A stretch of DNA of 64,000 nucleotides. Source: Deltaproteobacteria bacterium. Its GTDB lineage: Bacteria; Myxococcota_A; UBA796; GCA-2862545. The position numbers were made by a program, and so were the translations under genes. Under the pieces are notes generated by a model, which saw only the letters and a program-made list of their open reading frames with translations, did not search any database and had not been told where the DNA came from. The stretch lies in contig REDI01000056.1 in assembly GCA_007693595.1 (NCBI GenBank), positions 23,823 to 87,822 of the forward strand, written 5' to 3'. The stretch's first letter is position 1. Each line of letters opens with the position of its first letter. Shown in pieces: positions 18,588-27,141 of this stretch.

Positions 18588-19240
18588 GGCTCCCGCCAGA
18601 TCGAAGCATCGAAGGCCCGATCGACACGTGCGATCAAGCCGGGATCGTGGGTGGCGAAGACCACGGTGCCCTCAGCGCTGAAGAGAAGGTCCAAGGCCGC
18701 CTCGCGCGAGGCGGGATCGAGAGAGGCCGTGGGTTCGTCGATGAGGAGCAAGGGTGGAGCCGCGATCAACGCCCGTGCGATCGCCACCCGAGCCCGCTCC
18801 CCGTGTGAGAGCTGCGACGGACGGCTGTGCTGCCGATCGCTCAGCCCCAAGCGCGCGAGCAGATCGTGGGCCCGCGCCCGCTGCGCAGCGCCGACCGGGC
18901 GACCGGCGAGGCGAAGGGGGAGCAACACGTTGTCAACCGTCGAGAGATACGAGATCATCTCGGCATCTTGCAAGGCTTGCCCCATCGTCGCAAGGCGATG
19001 CGCCCGGCGGACCGCCTCGGAGGCCCCCACGAGCTCGCACCCCTCGACCTGAAGCGATCCCCGTCGAGCGGCGAGGCGACCGGCGAAGGCTGACAGTAAG
19101 GTCGACTTGCCCGAGCCCGAGGGACCGCAGAGGGCGATCCGCTCGCCCCGGCTCACCTCGAGCGAGGGGACGAGCCAAGAGGGACCTCGCGCCGATCGAT
19201 CGAGGAGCAGATCCCGCCCGTGGATGGCGAGGCGGCTCAA
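18584..19240 (-). CDS. LolD/MacB-type ABC ATPase
   Basis: The 218-residue ATPase has Walker A G-P-S-G-S-G-K-S-T-L-L (about residues 35-45), the Q-loop region, signature L-S-H-G-E-R-A-R, Walker B L-L-L-I-D-E-P-T-A-S-L-D and the H-loop A-T-H-D. The frame runs open far upstream, but the sequence there is Arg/Pro-rich shadow coding. The TTG start at 19240 is chosen because it overlaps the preceding stop as TTGA, has GGAG six bases upstream, and gives a normal-length ATPase. It pairs with the FtsX-type permease, overlapping by 4 bases. Confidence 0.88.
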   Translation of the reverse strand: MSRLAIHGRDLLLDRSARGPSWLVPSLEVSRGERIALCGPSGSGKSTLLSAFAGRLAARRGSLQVEGCELVGASEAVRRAHRLATMGQALQDAEMISYLSTVDNVLLPLRLAGRPVGAAQRARAHDLLARLGLSDRQHSRPSQLSHGERARVAIARALIAAPPLLLIDEPTASLDPASREAALDLLFSAEGTVVFATHDPGLIARVDRAFDASIWREP

Positions 19241-19854
19241 GGGTTCTCCGGGGGGGCCGCATCGAGGAGATCCAAGGGGTCGAGGTAGCCCCCCCGTCCT
19301 TCGGGTTGAAGGAGATCGAAGGGGTCGATCGGTCGCTCCGCGTCGTGGACATCGCGCACCCGCTGGGCCGTAATGCGCCAACCTTGAGGGGTATACCGTA
19401 GATCGAGCTGCGCTCGATGGCGCTGCACCGAGAGGTGCTGGTGTTGACGATGCGAGAGCCGGGCTCCAACCGACCAAGCGACCTGAGCACGCGCCGCCCC
19501 AGGGCCGCGCCCCTGCACCTGAACCTCGTCGTAGTCCACCCGAAGGACCTCGACGCGCGCGCCCTCGGATCGCAGGCGGCGCGAGAGCGTCCACCGCTCG
19601 ACGTAGCGCTCGGTGAGGGCCTGGCCATGAAGCGATCGCGAGAGCTGCTCCCACACCACGTCGCGATCGGTAGGCGCCGGCAAATCCCCAAGGAGCGGAC
19701 GGTGCAGCGCCTCGACCAACTCGGGACGCGGAGCCTCGTTGAGCTCAGGGCAGCCCAGCAAGGGGACGAGCGCGAGGCTACGGGCTAAGGTGAAGAGGAT
19801 GGCGGAGGCCCCTTGCTGATCCTTCTGACCCTGCTTGCGACCAGCCTCGCGCAC
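19237..19854 (-). CDS. Putative lipoprotein leading the ABC operon
   Basis: A hydrophobic segment with lipobox L-L-G-C (F-T-L-A-R-S-L-A-L-V-P-L-L-G-C) is followed by about 165 residues of mostly charged, beta-rich protein (repeated R-V-E-V-L-R-V-D-Y-D-E-V-Q-V, L-D-L-R-Y-T-P-Q-G-W-R-I-T). It resembles periplasmic DUF-type proteins of about 200 residues, family not recognised. There is no ATG near the signal sequence; the nearest usable codon in frame is the GTG at 19854, which would overlap the divergent gene. An ATC or other rare start is possible, so the 5' end is uncertain. Its stop overlaps the ATPase start by 4 bases, so it belongs to the operon. Confidence 0.6.
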   Translation of the reverse strand: MREAGRKQGQKDQQGASAILFTLARSLALVPLLGCPELNEAPRPELVEALHRPLLGDLPAPTDRDVVWEQLSRSLHGQALTERYVERWTLSRRLRSEGARVEVLRVDYDEVQVQGRGPGAARAQVAWSVGARLSHRQHQHLSVQRHRAQLDLRYTPQGWRITAQRVRDVHDAERPIDPFDLLQPEGRGGYLDPLDLLDAAPPENP

Positions 19855-20379
19855 CCCTTGGGCCTGAGCGAGTGGAGCCTGAGGACCGGCCTGCACGTGG
19901 GCGAAGAGGGGCTGACCGCGATGGTCATCGGCGAGGTCCCCGTGTCGGTGGTGGCTCGGGAGCTCCGCGAAGCCGGCGCCCAGAGCAAGACGGGCCGCTC
20001 GATCGTCGACGCCTACACCGCCAAGCGTCAAGCCGAGCTCATCGAAGGCTCCGAGCTCCGGATCGACGGCAAAGCTCACGCGGTGCGCTGGGTGCCAGCG
20101 CCCTCGCCGATCAATGGCAAGGCCGTTGACGGCTTCTTCGTCTATGCGGTGGTTGCGAGGGTGGACCAAGCGGAGCTCCCGTCCAGCTTCGAGGCAACCC
20201 TCTCTAACCGCGCATGGCCTCGGGCGGATCTCGTCTACGCCGCCGACGTGCGCACCGAGGCACCCTGGAGCTCGAACAGCGCGTCTGGGCCGACGCCTTG
20301 GGGGCGTGATCCAGGCCCTCGATCGCTACGTCTGAGAGCTCAGCGGCTCATGTCCACGTCGGACGGCGTGGAGCCCTGA
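19813..20379 (+). CDS. Secreted hypothetical protein, probably frameshifted at its 3' end
   Basis: TTG start with GGAGG four bases upstream, then a signal peptide (L-I-L-L-T-L-L-A-T-S-L-A-H). The body is beta/alpha mixed, with no known motif. After about 20262 the frame changes character: codons lose their G/C third positions, while the +1 frame reads T-L-E-L-E-Q-R-V-W-A-D-A-L-G to 20309 and the next frame reads G-V-I-Q-A-L-D-R-Y-V ending at 20335. Together these make a coherent C-terminus that stops before the minus-strand gene at 20340. Two indels near 20262 and at the G run 20300-20304 are likely, either assembly error or a true mutation. Confidence 0.55.
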   Translation: MLILLTLLATSLAHPLGLSEWSLRTGLHVGEEGLTAMVIGEVPVSVVARELREAGAQSKTGRSIVDAYTAKRQAELIEGSELRIDGKAHAVRWVPAPSPINGKAVDGFFVYAVVARVDQAELPSSFEATLSNRAWPRADLVYAADVRTEAPWSSNSASGPTPWGRDPGPRSLRLRAQRLMSTSDGVEP

Positions 20380-20651
20380 GCGGCGGCTGCCCCACCCCGC
20401 GCCCCCGACCCATCGGAGGAGATCTTGGGCCGTATGACATAGGCCAGTCCAGAAATATCGTCGGAGGCAACCACGGTGCCGTCGGGGTGGATCTCGCAGT
20501 GGAGCCTGGAGGACCATTCGCGCTGTTCAACCTGACGCAGGGCCATCTCGAGGGCGAGGACCCAGTTGTCTGCCGTGACCTCGACCACGCCCGGAAGGCC
20601 GGGTCCGAAGACGTTAAAGGTTCGCTTCTTTCGTGATGGTTGGTCGGTCAT
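20340..20651 (-). CDS. Hypothetical small cytoplasmic protein
   Basis: From the ATG at 20651 the product is 103 residues. It has a basic start (P-S-R-K-K-R-T-F-N-V-F-G-P-G), an amphipathic helix (W-V-L-A-L-E-M-A-L-R-Q-V-E), a beta hairpin (L-H-C-E-I-H-P-D-G-T-V-V-A) and a low-complexity Ala/Gly tail. No signal peptide. A frame extension upstream adds 34 acidic residues, but the downstream ATG with GGGGGAT upstream gives a typical small protein. Function unknown; it may be cytoplasmic. Confidence 0.55.
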   Translation of the reverse strand: MTDQPSRKKRTFNVFGPGLPGVVEVTADNWVLALEMALRQVEQREWSSRLHCEIHPDGTVVASDDISGLAYVIRPKISSDGSGARGGAAAAQGSTPSDVDMSR

Positions 20652-20722
20652 GCATCCCCCGAGGCGCGGTCTGACGACGGAGTGTTCGAGCGGACGCTCC
20701 CAGACCCCTGCCGTGTCTTCAC

Positions 20723-20728
20723 TATAAT
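20723..20728 (+). promoter_or_regulatory. Possible -10 element
   Basis: A perfect TATAAT lies in the 223-base gap between the minus-strand small gene and the plus-strand secreted protein at 20875. No convincing -35 element is found at the right spacing. It is one of the few AT-rich patches in this GC-rich region. It could drive the plus-strand gene with a long leader. Weak evidence. Confidence 0.3.
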
Positions 20729-20874
20729 GCCCTTCATCGAACTCCTCTTCCATGTTCTGTCACCTTTTTTCCCCTCTCGCAGGGCATTTCTTCACCTAGG
20801 CCCTGCTCTGCACGCTGCCCTCGACATCAAAGAGGCATCGCCATAAGCTGCGGTCTCTCGATCTGGAGGTCCCT

Positions 20875-21789
20875 GTGACCCGAGTCCGTCTCTTCCGCGC
20901 CTTTCGTCCCTCGCTCGCCCTTCTCGCACTAGGCCTGTTCGCTTCGCCGAGCCTGGCGGCCGACAAGGTCGTCGAGGTGCTCGAACCAGGCCGAGGGGAG
21001 CGAACCGTTCTCCGCTACGCCCCTGAAGTCGGGAGCTCTTCCGAGCGCGACCTCGCGATCCAGATGTCCTCTTCCATGGACATGGGCGGCATGGCCGTGC
21101 CCCAGAACATGCCCACGATGCACATGCGCCTGGCGACGCGAGTGACCCACATCGCCGACAATGGCAACATCACCTACGACTTCGAGATCAAAGACATCTC
21201 GGTCGGCGACGAGGCGTCGAATCCGTCGGTGGTCGCCCCGATGCAGGGCTACGCCAAGGGCATGGTCGGCACCAAGGCCACCGTCCTGATCGACCCGCAC
21301 GGGCAGGTCAAGAACTCGACCTACTCCATCCCCGAGTCGGCCCCGCCCGAGATCCTAGTCAGTTTCCGCCGATCCGTGCAAGACGCCGGCGCCCCTCTCC
21401 CCAAGGAGCCGGTCGGGGTCGGGGCCAAGTGGAAGATCAAAGAGAACGCCGACCACAACGGCCTCCCCGTCGAGCGCGTGTCCACCTTCACCCTGACCTC
21501 TCTCGAAGGCGAGATCGTCACCCTCGGGGTCGAACTCCAGCAGTCCGCCGAGCCCCAAGCCATCAACGATCCCAGCCTGCCGCCAGGTTCCAACGTGCGG
21601 CTTGAGCGCCTTGAGGGCCAGGGTCAGGGCCAGACCGTGATCGACCTCGGTCAAGTCCTGCCTCGCGAGAGCGTCGTCGAGGTCACCGTCGAGACCGACA
21701 TGCACATGGAAGCCCCCGGCATGGGCGAGCAGACCATGAAGATGTCGATGACCCTGAAAACGGTCGTCAGCCCGGTGAACAAGCGCTGA
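20875..21789 (+). CDS. Secreted DUF6263-like protein
   Basis: GTG start with GGAGG upstream and a signal peptide ending S-L-A-A-D. The 304-residue product is beta-rich and starts its mature part with V-V-E-V-L-E-P-G. It has a Met-rich stretch (S-M-D-M-G-G-M-A-V-P-Q-N-M-P-T-M-H-M) and a second one near the C-terminus (M-H-M-E-A-P-G-M-G-E-Q-T-M-K-M-S-M-T). The general layout resembles DUF6263-type secreted proteins (G-A-P-L-P-x-E-P-V-G-V-G-A-K-W). The Met clusters could bind copper, or simply form surface loops; that is speculation. Function unknown. Confidence 0.65.
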   Translation: MTRVRLFRAFRPSLALLALGLFASPSLAADKVVEVLEPGRGERTVLRYAPEVGSSSERDLAIQMSSSMDMGGMAVPQNMPTMHMRLATRVTHIADNGNITYDFEIKDISVGDEASNPSVVAPMQGYAKGMVGTKATVLIDPHGQVKNSTYSIPESAPPEILVSFRRSVQDAGAPLPKEPVGVGAKWKIKENADHNGLPVERVSTFTLTSLEGEIVTLGVELQQSAEPQAINDPSLPPGSNVRLERLEGQGQGQTVIDLGQVLPRESVVEVTVETDMHMEAPGMGEQTMKMSMTLKTVVSPVNKR

Positions 21790-21850
21790 GCCGCCTCCCT
21801 GTTGGCCCGAGGGTCGCGGGCGCGGTAGCTGCGCACCCTGGAGGCGCGCG

Positions 21851-23746
21851 GTGATCCGGCTCGAAGACGTAACCCTCGCTCCCGGTGGGGAGCCCCTGCT
21901 CCTCGACGTCTCCTGGCATCTACGACCTGGGCAGCGGGCGGGGCTGGTCGGTCGAAACGGCACCGGCAAGACGACCCTGCTCCGGGCGATCGTCGGGGAG
22001 CGGCCGGCCGACGAGGGGCAGGTCCACAGACGGTCTGGCGCGCGCATCGGTTGGTTGCCGCAGCAGGCCGTCGCCGGCTCCGATCGCAGCTTGTGGGAGG
22101 AGGCGCGCCGGGGCCTCTCGCACCTGCTCTCGCTCGAAGCCCAGCTCCAGCGGGCCGAGAGAGAGGTCGCCGAAGGCGTCGAGGGGGCGATCGAGCGGCT
22201 CGGCCAGGCCTCCGAAGCCTTTCGGATCGCAGGCGGCTACCAGATCGACGAGAAGGTCGGCGAGGTCCTTCACGGGCTCGGCTTTGGGCCCGAGGCCTGG
22301 CCCCGGCCGTGCAGCACCTTCAGCGGCGGGTGGCAGATGCGCATCGCCTTGGCGCGCGTCCTGCTCGCCGAGCCCGATCTACTCATCCTCGACGAGCCCA
22401 CCAACCACCTCGATCTGCACGCCCGGACCTGGCTGGCCCGCCACCTCGCGCGCAGCCCGTGCACGATCTTGCTCGTCAGCCACGACCGTCACCTGCTCGA
22501 CCAGGTCTGTACCCAGATCGTCGAGATCCGAGGCCGGGCCCTGCACACTTACACCGGCAACTTCAGCGGGTTTCTCGCGCAGCGCGAGGAGCGCATCACC
22601 CAACAGCAGCAAGCCTACGAAGCCCAGCAAGACGAGATCGCTCGCCTGGAGCGATTCGTCACCCGCTTCAAGGCCAAGGCGACCAAGGCTGCCCAGGCCC
22701 GCTCTCGCCAGAACCGCCTCGACCGCATGGAGCGGATCGAGGCGCCCGAGCACGAGCGCATGCCCCGCTTTCATTTGCAGCCCGCCCCCCCCGCCGAAGC
22801 CGAGCTCCTCGCGCTCGTCGACGCGACGGTGGGGTGGGAACCCGACAAGCCTGTGGTCCAAGACGCAGGCCTGATCCTCCAGCGCGGCATGCGGGTGGTG
22901 ATGCTCGGCCCCAACGGTGCGGGCAAGTCCACCCTGCTGCAGACCCTCGCCGGCCGGATCGCGCCCTTGAGCGGCACACGCCGCAAAGGCAAGCGGGTGA
23001 AGGTCGGCATCTTCGATCAAGATCTCGCGGCCTCTCTACCCCCGGATCTCTCGGGGCTCGAACACGTCACGGCCACCGCACCCCGGATCACCGAGACCCA
23101 GGCACGAACGATCCTGGGAGCCCTCGGCCTCTCGGGCAGCGACGCCCTCCGTCCCATCGAGCAGCTCTCCGGCGGCGAGAAGGCCCGCGTCGCGCTCTCG
23201 GCGATCGGCGCCATCGCCCACAACGTCCTGCTCCTCGACGAGCCGACCAACCACCTCGACGCCGTGACCATCGAGGTCCTGGTGAAGGCGCTCGCCGCCT
23301 TCGACGGGGCGATGGTGCTGATCACCCACGACCGCTACCTCGCGGAGTCCCTCGCGACCCACGTCTGGAGGGTGCACGAAGGCACGGCCACTCTCCGCGA
23401 GGGCCTGCTCCCCGAGGATCTGGAGCCCCTGGCCGCCAGCCGGGAGGGCGCGCGGGACGAGGACTCGGATCGGAAGGGTTCCATCGACTATGAGCAACGC
23501 AAGCTGCTCCGACGGGAACGGGAGCGGGCAGAGCGCCGGATCGCCGAGATCGAAGACGAGATCGAGTCGGTCGAAGCCGAGCTGCACCGGATCGACGAGG
23601 CCCTCTTCACCCACGCCGCCGACTTCGAGCGCGCCCGCGCCCTGGGCGAGGAGCGCGACGCGGCCGAGGCGAAGCAGAGCGCGCTGATGGACGAGTGGGA
23701 GACCCTCGGTGCGCGGGCCGAGGAGCTCGAGGGCTTGCTCGCGTAG
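21851..23746 (+). CDS. ABC-F family ATPase (Uup/EttA-type)
   Basis: Two ATP-binding domains in one 631-residue chain without membrane helices. Walker A motifs at 34-41 (G-R-N-G-T-G-K-T) and 353-360 (G-P-N-G-A-G-K-S); Walker B D-E-P-T-N-H-L-D beginning at 181 and 463; signature motifs F-S-G-G-W and L-S-G-G-E. The 80-residue linker contains the charged helix of the P-site tRNA interaction motif. The C-terminus is a long coiled coil, as in Uup. ABC-F proteins act on the ribosome (translation rescue or antibiotic protection). GTG start with GGAGG upstream. The exact subfamily is not resolved. Confidence 0.9.
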   Translation: MIRLEDVTLAPGGEPLLLDVSWHLRPGQRAGLVGRNGTGKTTLLRAIVGERPADEGQVHRRSGARIGWLPQQAVAGSDRSLWEEARRGLSHLLSLEAQLQRAEREVAEGVEGAIERLGQASEAFRIAGGYQIDEKVGEVLHGLGFGPEAWPRPCSTFSGGWQMRIALARVLLAEPDLLILDEPTNHLDLHARTWLARHLARSPCTILLVSHDRHLLDQVCTQIVEIRGRALHTYTGNFSGFLAQREERITQQQQAYEAQQDEIARLERFVTRFKAKATKAAQARSRQNRLDRMERIEAPEHERMPRFHLQPAPPAEAELLALVDATVGWEPDKPVVQDAGLILQRGMRVVMLGPNGAGKSTLLQTLAGRIAPLSGTRRKGKRVKVGIFDQDLAASLPPDLSGLEHVTATAPRITETQARTILGALGLSGSDALRPIEQLSGGEKARVALSAIGAIAHNVLLLDEPTNHLDAVTIEVLVKALAAFDGAMVLITHDRYLAESLATHVWRVHEGTATLREGLLPEDLEPLAASREGARDEDSDRKGSIDYEQRKLLRRERERAERRIAEIEDEIESVEAELHRIDEALFTHAADFERARALGEERDAAEAKQSALMDEWETLGARAEELEGLLA

Positions 23747-23808
23747 CGTAGGTCGCCGAGGGCCGCGGTTCGAACGGTGCGAGCCGCCGCGGCGGAGTAG
23801 ACTCCCTC

Positions 23809-24408
23809 ATGGTTCTCCTGTGGACAGCGCTGGCCCTCGCGAGCCCCGACCCCAACCCGCCCGCGCTGGGCGACGGCCCCGCCGCATCGACGGCGCTGTC
23901 GCCTCCCCCCCTCCCCCCGCTACCCGACCAGGATCTTCAGCGGCTCGGGGAGCGGCGCTGGCGCACCGAGCGCACCGGCATGAAGGTGCTGCTCGGCTGG
24001 TCGGTCGCCAACCTCGGGGCGGGCACGGCGGGTGCCCTCACCCTCCAGGACCCGCGGCAGCGAGCCTTTATGGGCGGAAACGCTACATGGAACATCGTGA
24101 ATCTGGGGCTGGCGGGAGCGTCGCTCCTCGGGAACCGCCGCCCGAAGCGCTTCGAGCACCCCGAGGTCTTGCACCAAGCCGAGCGACTTGAGCGCACCCT
24201 GCTGATCAACACGGGCCTCGATGTCGCCTACATGGTGGCGGGGTGGGCCTTGATCGAGCGGGGTCTACGCCAAGACCAGCCCTCGCTCCAAGGACTCGGC
24301 GACGCCCTGCTGGTGCAGGGCGGCTTCTTATTCGGCTTCGACCTTACCTTGCTGCTGGTCCACAACCGCTGGACGCGAAGGCTCAAAGGTCGGGTGAGGT
24401 CGAGGTAG
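23809..24408 (+). CDS. Secreted or membrane hypothetical protein with Pro-rich linker
   Basis: The protein has an N-terminal hydrophobic signal (V-L-L-W-T-A-L-A-L-A-S), a Pro-rich linker (L-S-P-P-P-L-P-P-L-P), then three or four hydrophobic segments (A-N-L-G-A-G-T-A-G-A-L, W-N-I-V-N-L-G-L-A-G-A-S-L-L-G, L-I-N-T-G-L-D-V-A-Y-M-V-A-G-W-A-L, and G-G-F-L-F-G-F-D-L-T-L-L-L). The order of helices, with N-A-T-W-N-I-V-N in the middle, is reminiscent of small membrane families of unknown function. The ATG follows a weak ribosome site. It may sit in either envelope membrane. Confidence 0.6.
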   Translation: MVLLWTALALASPDPNPPALGDGPAASTALSPPPLPPLPDQDLQRLGERRWRTERTGMKVLLGWSVANLGAGTAGALTLQDPRQRAFMGGNATWNIVNLGLAGASLLGNRRPKRFEHPEVLHQAERLERTLLINTGLDVAYMVAGWALIERGLRQDQPSLQGLGDALLVQGGFLFGFDLTLLLVHNRWTRRLKGRVRSR

Positions 24409-24450
24409 CGACGGGCTCAAGAGCAGCCCGCCGCGCGCCGGATCCGTCGG

Positions 24451-25158
24451 TCACTCGACCTTGGAGAGGTCGACGATGCCGGGCTCGAGCTCCCCGCTCC
24501 CTTCGACGTGCTCATAACGCAGTTCTCCGCCGGTCACGCAGTAGTCCCAGCGGCTCCCCGAAGTCGAGCCCACGATCTGATCGCCATCGATCGTGTAGGG
24601 TTCCCCATCGTCGAGCGTCTGAAAGGAGCGCGCCATACAGTCGCACCCACCCGAGTCGGTGTCGACACAGCGCACATCGTCGATCATATCGCCCGCCGCG
24701 CCAGTGATGATGCCCTCCATGCCCGCGCAGCCGAAGATGTTGCACTCGGACGGCAGGGTGAAGTCGGCCTCGATGCGCGCCTGGGCCCACCGATCCACTA
24801 TCCCCGACTCGAAGGTGATCTCACCGCGCGCGCGGCCTTCGGTGCGGGTGACCTCGGCGCCGGCGCAAGCGCTCTGGATCAGTCCGAAGTCGAACTCGAC
24901 ACAGCCCCCAGAGATCTGCCAGGTCCCGACTTCGTTGCCCCCACAGGGAACCAGGGGGTCGCATTCCCCTTCATCGGCGATGGTGAGGGGGTGGTAGGGC
25001 GGCAACGCCGAGTCGGTCACATAGGCCGTGTCGGTGTCGAAGCCCGTGTCGGTGTCCGTGTCCGTGTCGGCGTCGGTGCGGGCCGTGGTGGACGTCTCGG
25101 CCTCGGAGCCGCAGGCCGCGAGAAGGCCTAGAACTAGTAGGGTTTGAAAGGTGCGCAT
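24451..25158 (-). CDS. Lipoprotein with Asp-Thr linker
   Basis: Signal peptide and lipobox L-L-A-A-C, then a low-complexity D-T-D-T-D-T linker (about residues 27-45) that would hold the mature domain off the membrane. The rest is a Cys-rich domain (C-x-L-V-P-C, C-N-I-F-G-C, C-D-C) with beta-rich segments and no known family. Eleven cysteines suggest several disulfides. The ATG at 25158 follows GGAGATCCCA. It is the first of four genes in this window with the Asp-Thr linker (others at 32624, 38948 and 62659). Confidence 0.8.
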   Translation of the reverse strand: MRTFQTLLVLGLLAACGSEAETSTTARTDADTDTDTDTGFDTDTAYVTDSALPPYHPLTIADEGECDPLVPCGGNEVGTWQISGGCVEFDFGLIQSACAGAEVTRTEGRARGEITFESGIVDRWAQARIEADFTLPSECNIFGCAGMEGIITGAAGDMIDDVRCVDTDSGGCDCMARSFQTLDDGEPYTIDGDQIVGSTSGSRWDYCVTGGELRYEHVEGSGELEPGIVDLSKVE

Positions 25159-25256
25159 TGGGATCTCCATCTCTGAACTCGCCCGCCTGCCGAGCGAGAG
25201 GACCGCAAGTCTACCCCAACGGACGGCCCCCCACCACCCCGGCGTGACGCGAAACG

Positions 25257-25787
25257 TCAGGAGGTCTCGTTGGACAACGCCTGGAGTTCACGTTTGCCCA
25301 ACCTCGCCAAGAGCCCGATGGGTCGTGGGAACTGCACGGCCATCAGGACGAGCGCGATCGCTGCGGCCGGGTAGAACCTGGAGGGATCTCGTGAAATGAA
25401 GGAGCTGATGAAGCCGAAGAGCGCGATGGCCTCGGTGAGCGCGATGGAGAGCAAGAAGCCTGTGTTCGCCCGAGCGATAGCAGACCTCGCCGCCTTGAGC
25501 GGGTCGTCAGAGCCCTGGAGGGGCGGAAGGAGGTCCTCGCGGACGGTCCAGAGCCCGAGGCCTGGTCCGATATAGGTACGGCGCACAACGCCTATCGCTA
25601 CGAGGAGCACAGGTGTCATGAGGAACGGCAAGATCAGGATGATGAGCGGGAGATCCCGAGGGACGGCGTCGGGGCCCTGGCCTGACAAGACGACGTGAAG
25701 CACGACGCCAAGCACGAGGACCGACGATGTCATCGCCAGCCAGACCACGCGCTGTGGCTTCAGCAACCGGGCAATCCTTGAAGGCAT
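25257..25787 (-). CDS. Membrane protein, four predicted TM helices
   Basis: Starting at the ATG at 25787 (GGAGGTGCC upstream) the 176-residue protein has hydrophobic stretches near residues 16-36, 48-70, 110-132 and 135-155, with a loop rich in Arg, Pro and Asp between the second and third. No motif. An upstream ATG adds 19 residues but lacks a good ribosome site. It is divergent from nothing near; function unknown. Confidence 0.6.
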   Translation of the reverse strand: MPSRIARLLKPQRVVWLAMTSSVLVLGVVLHVVLSGQGPDAVPRDLPLIILILPFLMTPVLLVAIGVVRRTYIGPGLGLWTVREDLLPPLQGSDDPLKAARSAIARANTGFLLSIALTEAIALFGFISSFISRDPSRFYPAAAIALVLMAVQFPRPIGLLARLGKRELQALSNETS

Positions 25788-25898
25788 GGCACCTCCGTAT
25801 ACGGGGAGCAGCGAACCCCGCAGCGCCAGGTCGGACGACCTCATGGGAGCATGTCACACGCAAAGCTCCAGAGCAAGCCGGAAGCGGTGGGCTCCAAC

Positions 25899-27023
25899 CT
25901 ACAACCGAGCCCCTTCGAGCTCTCGCGCGATGGCGTCCCGCTCCTCGACGACAAACTGGGCGACGGCGTCATGGAGACCGGGATGCGCGAGGAGGTGGGC
26001 GGAGTGCGTAAGGACAGGCTCGAATCCGCGCCGGAGCTTGTGCGCACCCTGGGCCCCCGCCTCGAAGACCTGAACCTTCTCGGCGATGGCGAGCTCGATC
26101 AGCCGGTAATAGCAACACTCGAAGTGCAGCGCATCGACCGCCTCGACCGCGCCCCAGTAGCGGCCGTAAAGCTTCGTGCCCCGCAAGAAGGACAGGCTAC
26201 CGCCCACGGCTCGCTCCCCCCGCCACGCGATGACCGTCACGGCGCGCTGGCCGATCTTGTCGAGACCACCGACGAACCAACGACGGTTGAGGTAGCGCTG
26301 CTGCCAGGGTCGCTCCTGATGGGTAGCGCGGTAGAAGCTCCACATCGCGTCCATATCGCGGGTTCGGATCTGGGAGCCTTGGCGGAGCTCGATGCGCAGA
26401 TCCTCCGACTGGATCTTGCGCCGCTCACGCCGGATCTCTTTGCGACGCTTGCGATCAAGCGAAGCGAGGAAGTGCTCAAAGTCTTCGTAGCCCTCATTCA
26501 TCCAATGAAACTGCACCGAGTGCCGGTGCAAGAAGCCCATGTCCGAGAGCAGGCGACCTTGAAGTTCCGGGCAGAAGAGCAGGTGGATCCCAGATCCCTG
26601 CGCGCGTTCCATCAGGTGACGAAGTCCCGCGAGCACCGCCGGGAGGGCCTGGCCCAGATCGCTGCCCGGACGCAGGAGCACCCGAGGCCCGGTCGCCGGG
26701 GTGAAGGGGACCGCGACCGTGACCTTGGGGTAGTAACGGATCCCCGCACGCATCGAGCCGTTCGCCCAGGCGTGATCAAAGATGTACTCCCCCTGGGAGT
26801 CCCCCTTGAGGTAGCTGGGCGCTGCGGCGACGAGCTCTCCGGACGACCCCCGCACGATCACGGGCCGAGGCCACCACGCCGTACCTTCGCCCACACACCC
26901 GCTCTCTTCGAGCCACGCGAGGAAGCTGTGCTCGACGAAGGGCTGATCGCTGGGCACCAAGGCGTCCCAGGCCGACGCGTTGATCCCAGAGATACTGGGG
27001 AGGATCTCGACCTTGTATTCCAT
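25899..27023 (-). CDS. COG3146/FemAB-like N-acyltransferase family protein
   Basis: A 374-residue protein of the predicted peptidogalycan-biosynthesis N-acyltransferase family (DUF482, COG3146). Typical features are the N-terminal S-x-I-S-x-I-N-A-S-A-W-D, P-F-V-E-H-S-F-L-A-W-L-E-E-S-G, P-R-P-V-I-V-R, the pair S-Y-L-K-G-D-S-Q-G-E-Y and F-D-H-A-W, the charged R-K-R-R-K-E-I-R-R-E-R and the late Y-G-R-Y-W-G and F-E-C-C-Y-Y. The fold is GNAT-like. The substrate is unknown; proposed roles include acyl transfer in envelope polymers. No obvious operon partner. Confidence 0.85.
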   Translation of the reverse strand: MEYKVEILPSISGINASAWDALVPSDQPFVEHSFLAWLEESGCVGEGTAWWPRPVIVRGSSGELVAAAPSYLKGDSQGEYIFDHAWANGSMRAGIRYYPKVTVAVPFTPATGPRVLLRPGSDLGQALPAVLAGLRHLMERAQGSGIHLLFCPELQGRLLSDMGFLHRHSVQFHWMNEGYEDFEHFLASLDRKRRKEIRRERRKIQSEDLRIELRQGSQIRTRDMDAMWSFYRATHQERPWQQRYLNRRWFVGGLDKIGQRAVTVIAWRGERAVGGSLSFLRGTKLYGRYWGAVEAVDALHFECCYYRLIELAIAEKVQVFEAGAQGAHKLRRGFEPVLTHSAHLLAHPGLHDAVAQFVVEERDAIARELEGARL

Positions 27024-27141
27024 GGCCCGAGCCTAACGCCAAGGATCGGGACGGGACGAAGAGAGTGCCCGGACGGACGGGCACGCTACGACGTCCCACA
27101 AGCCGGCTGAACGTCGACCGGAGCGTCCGAGAGTTGCGGAA

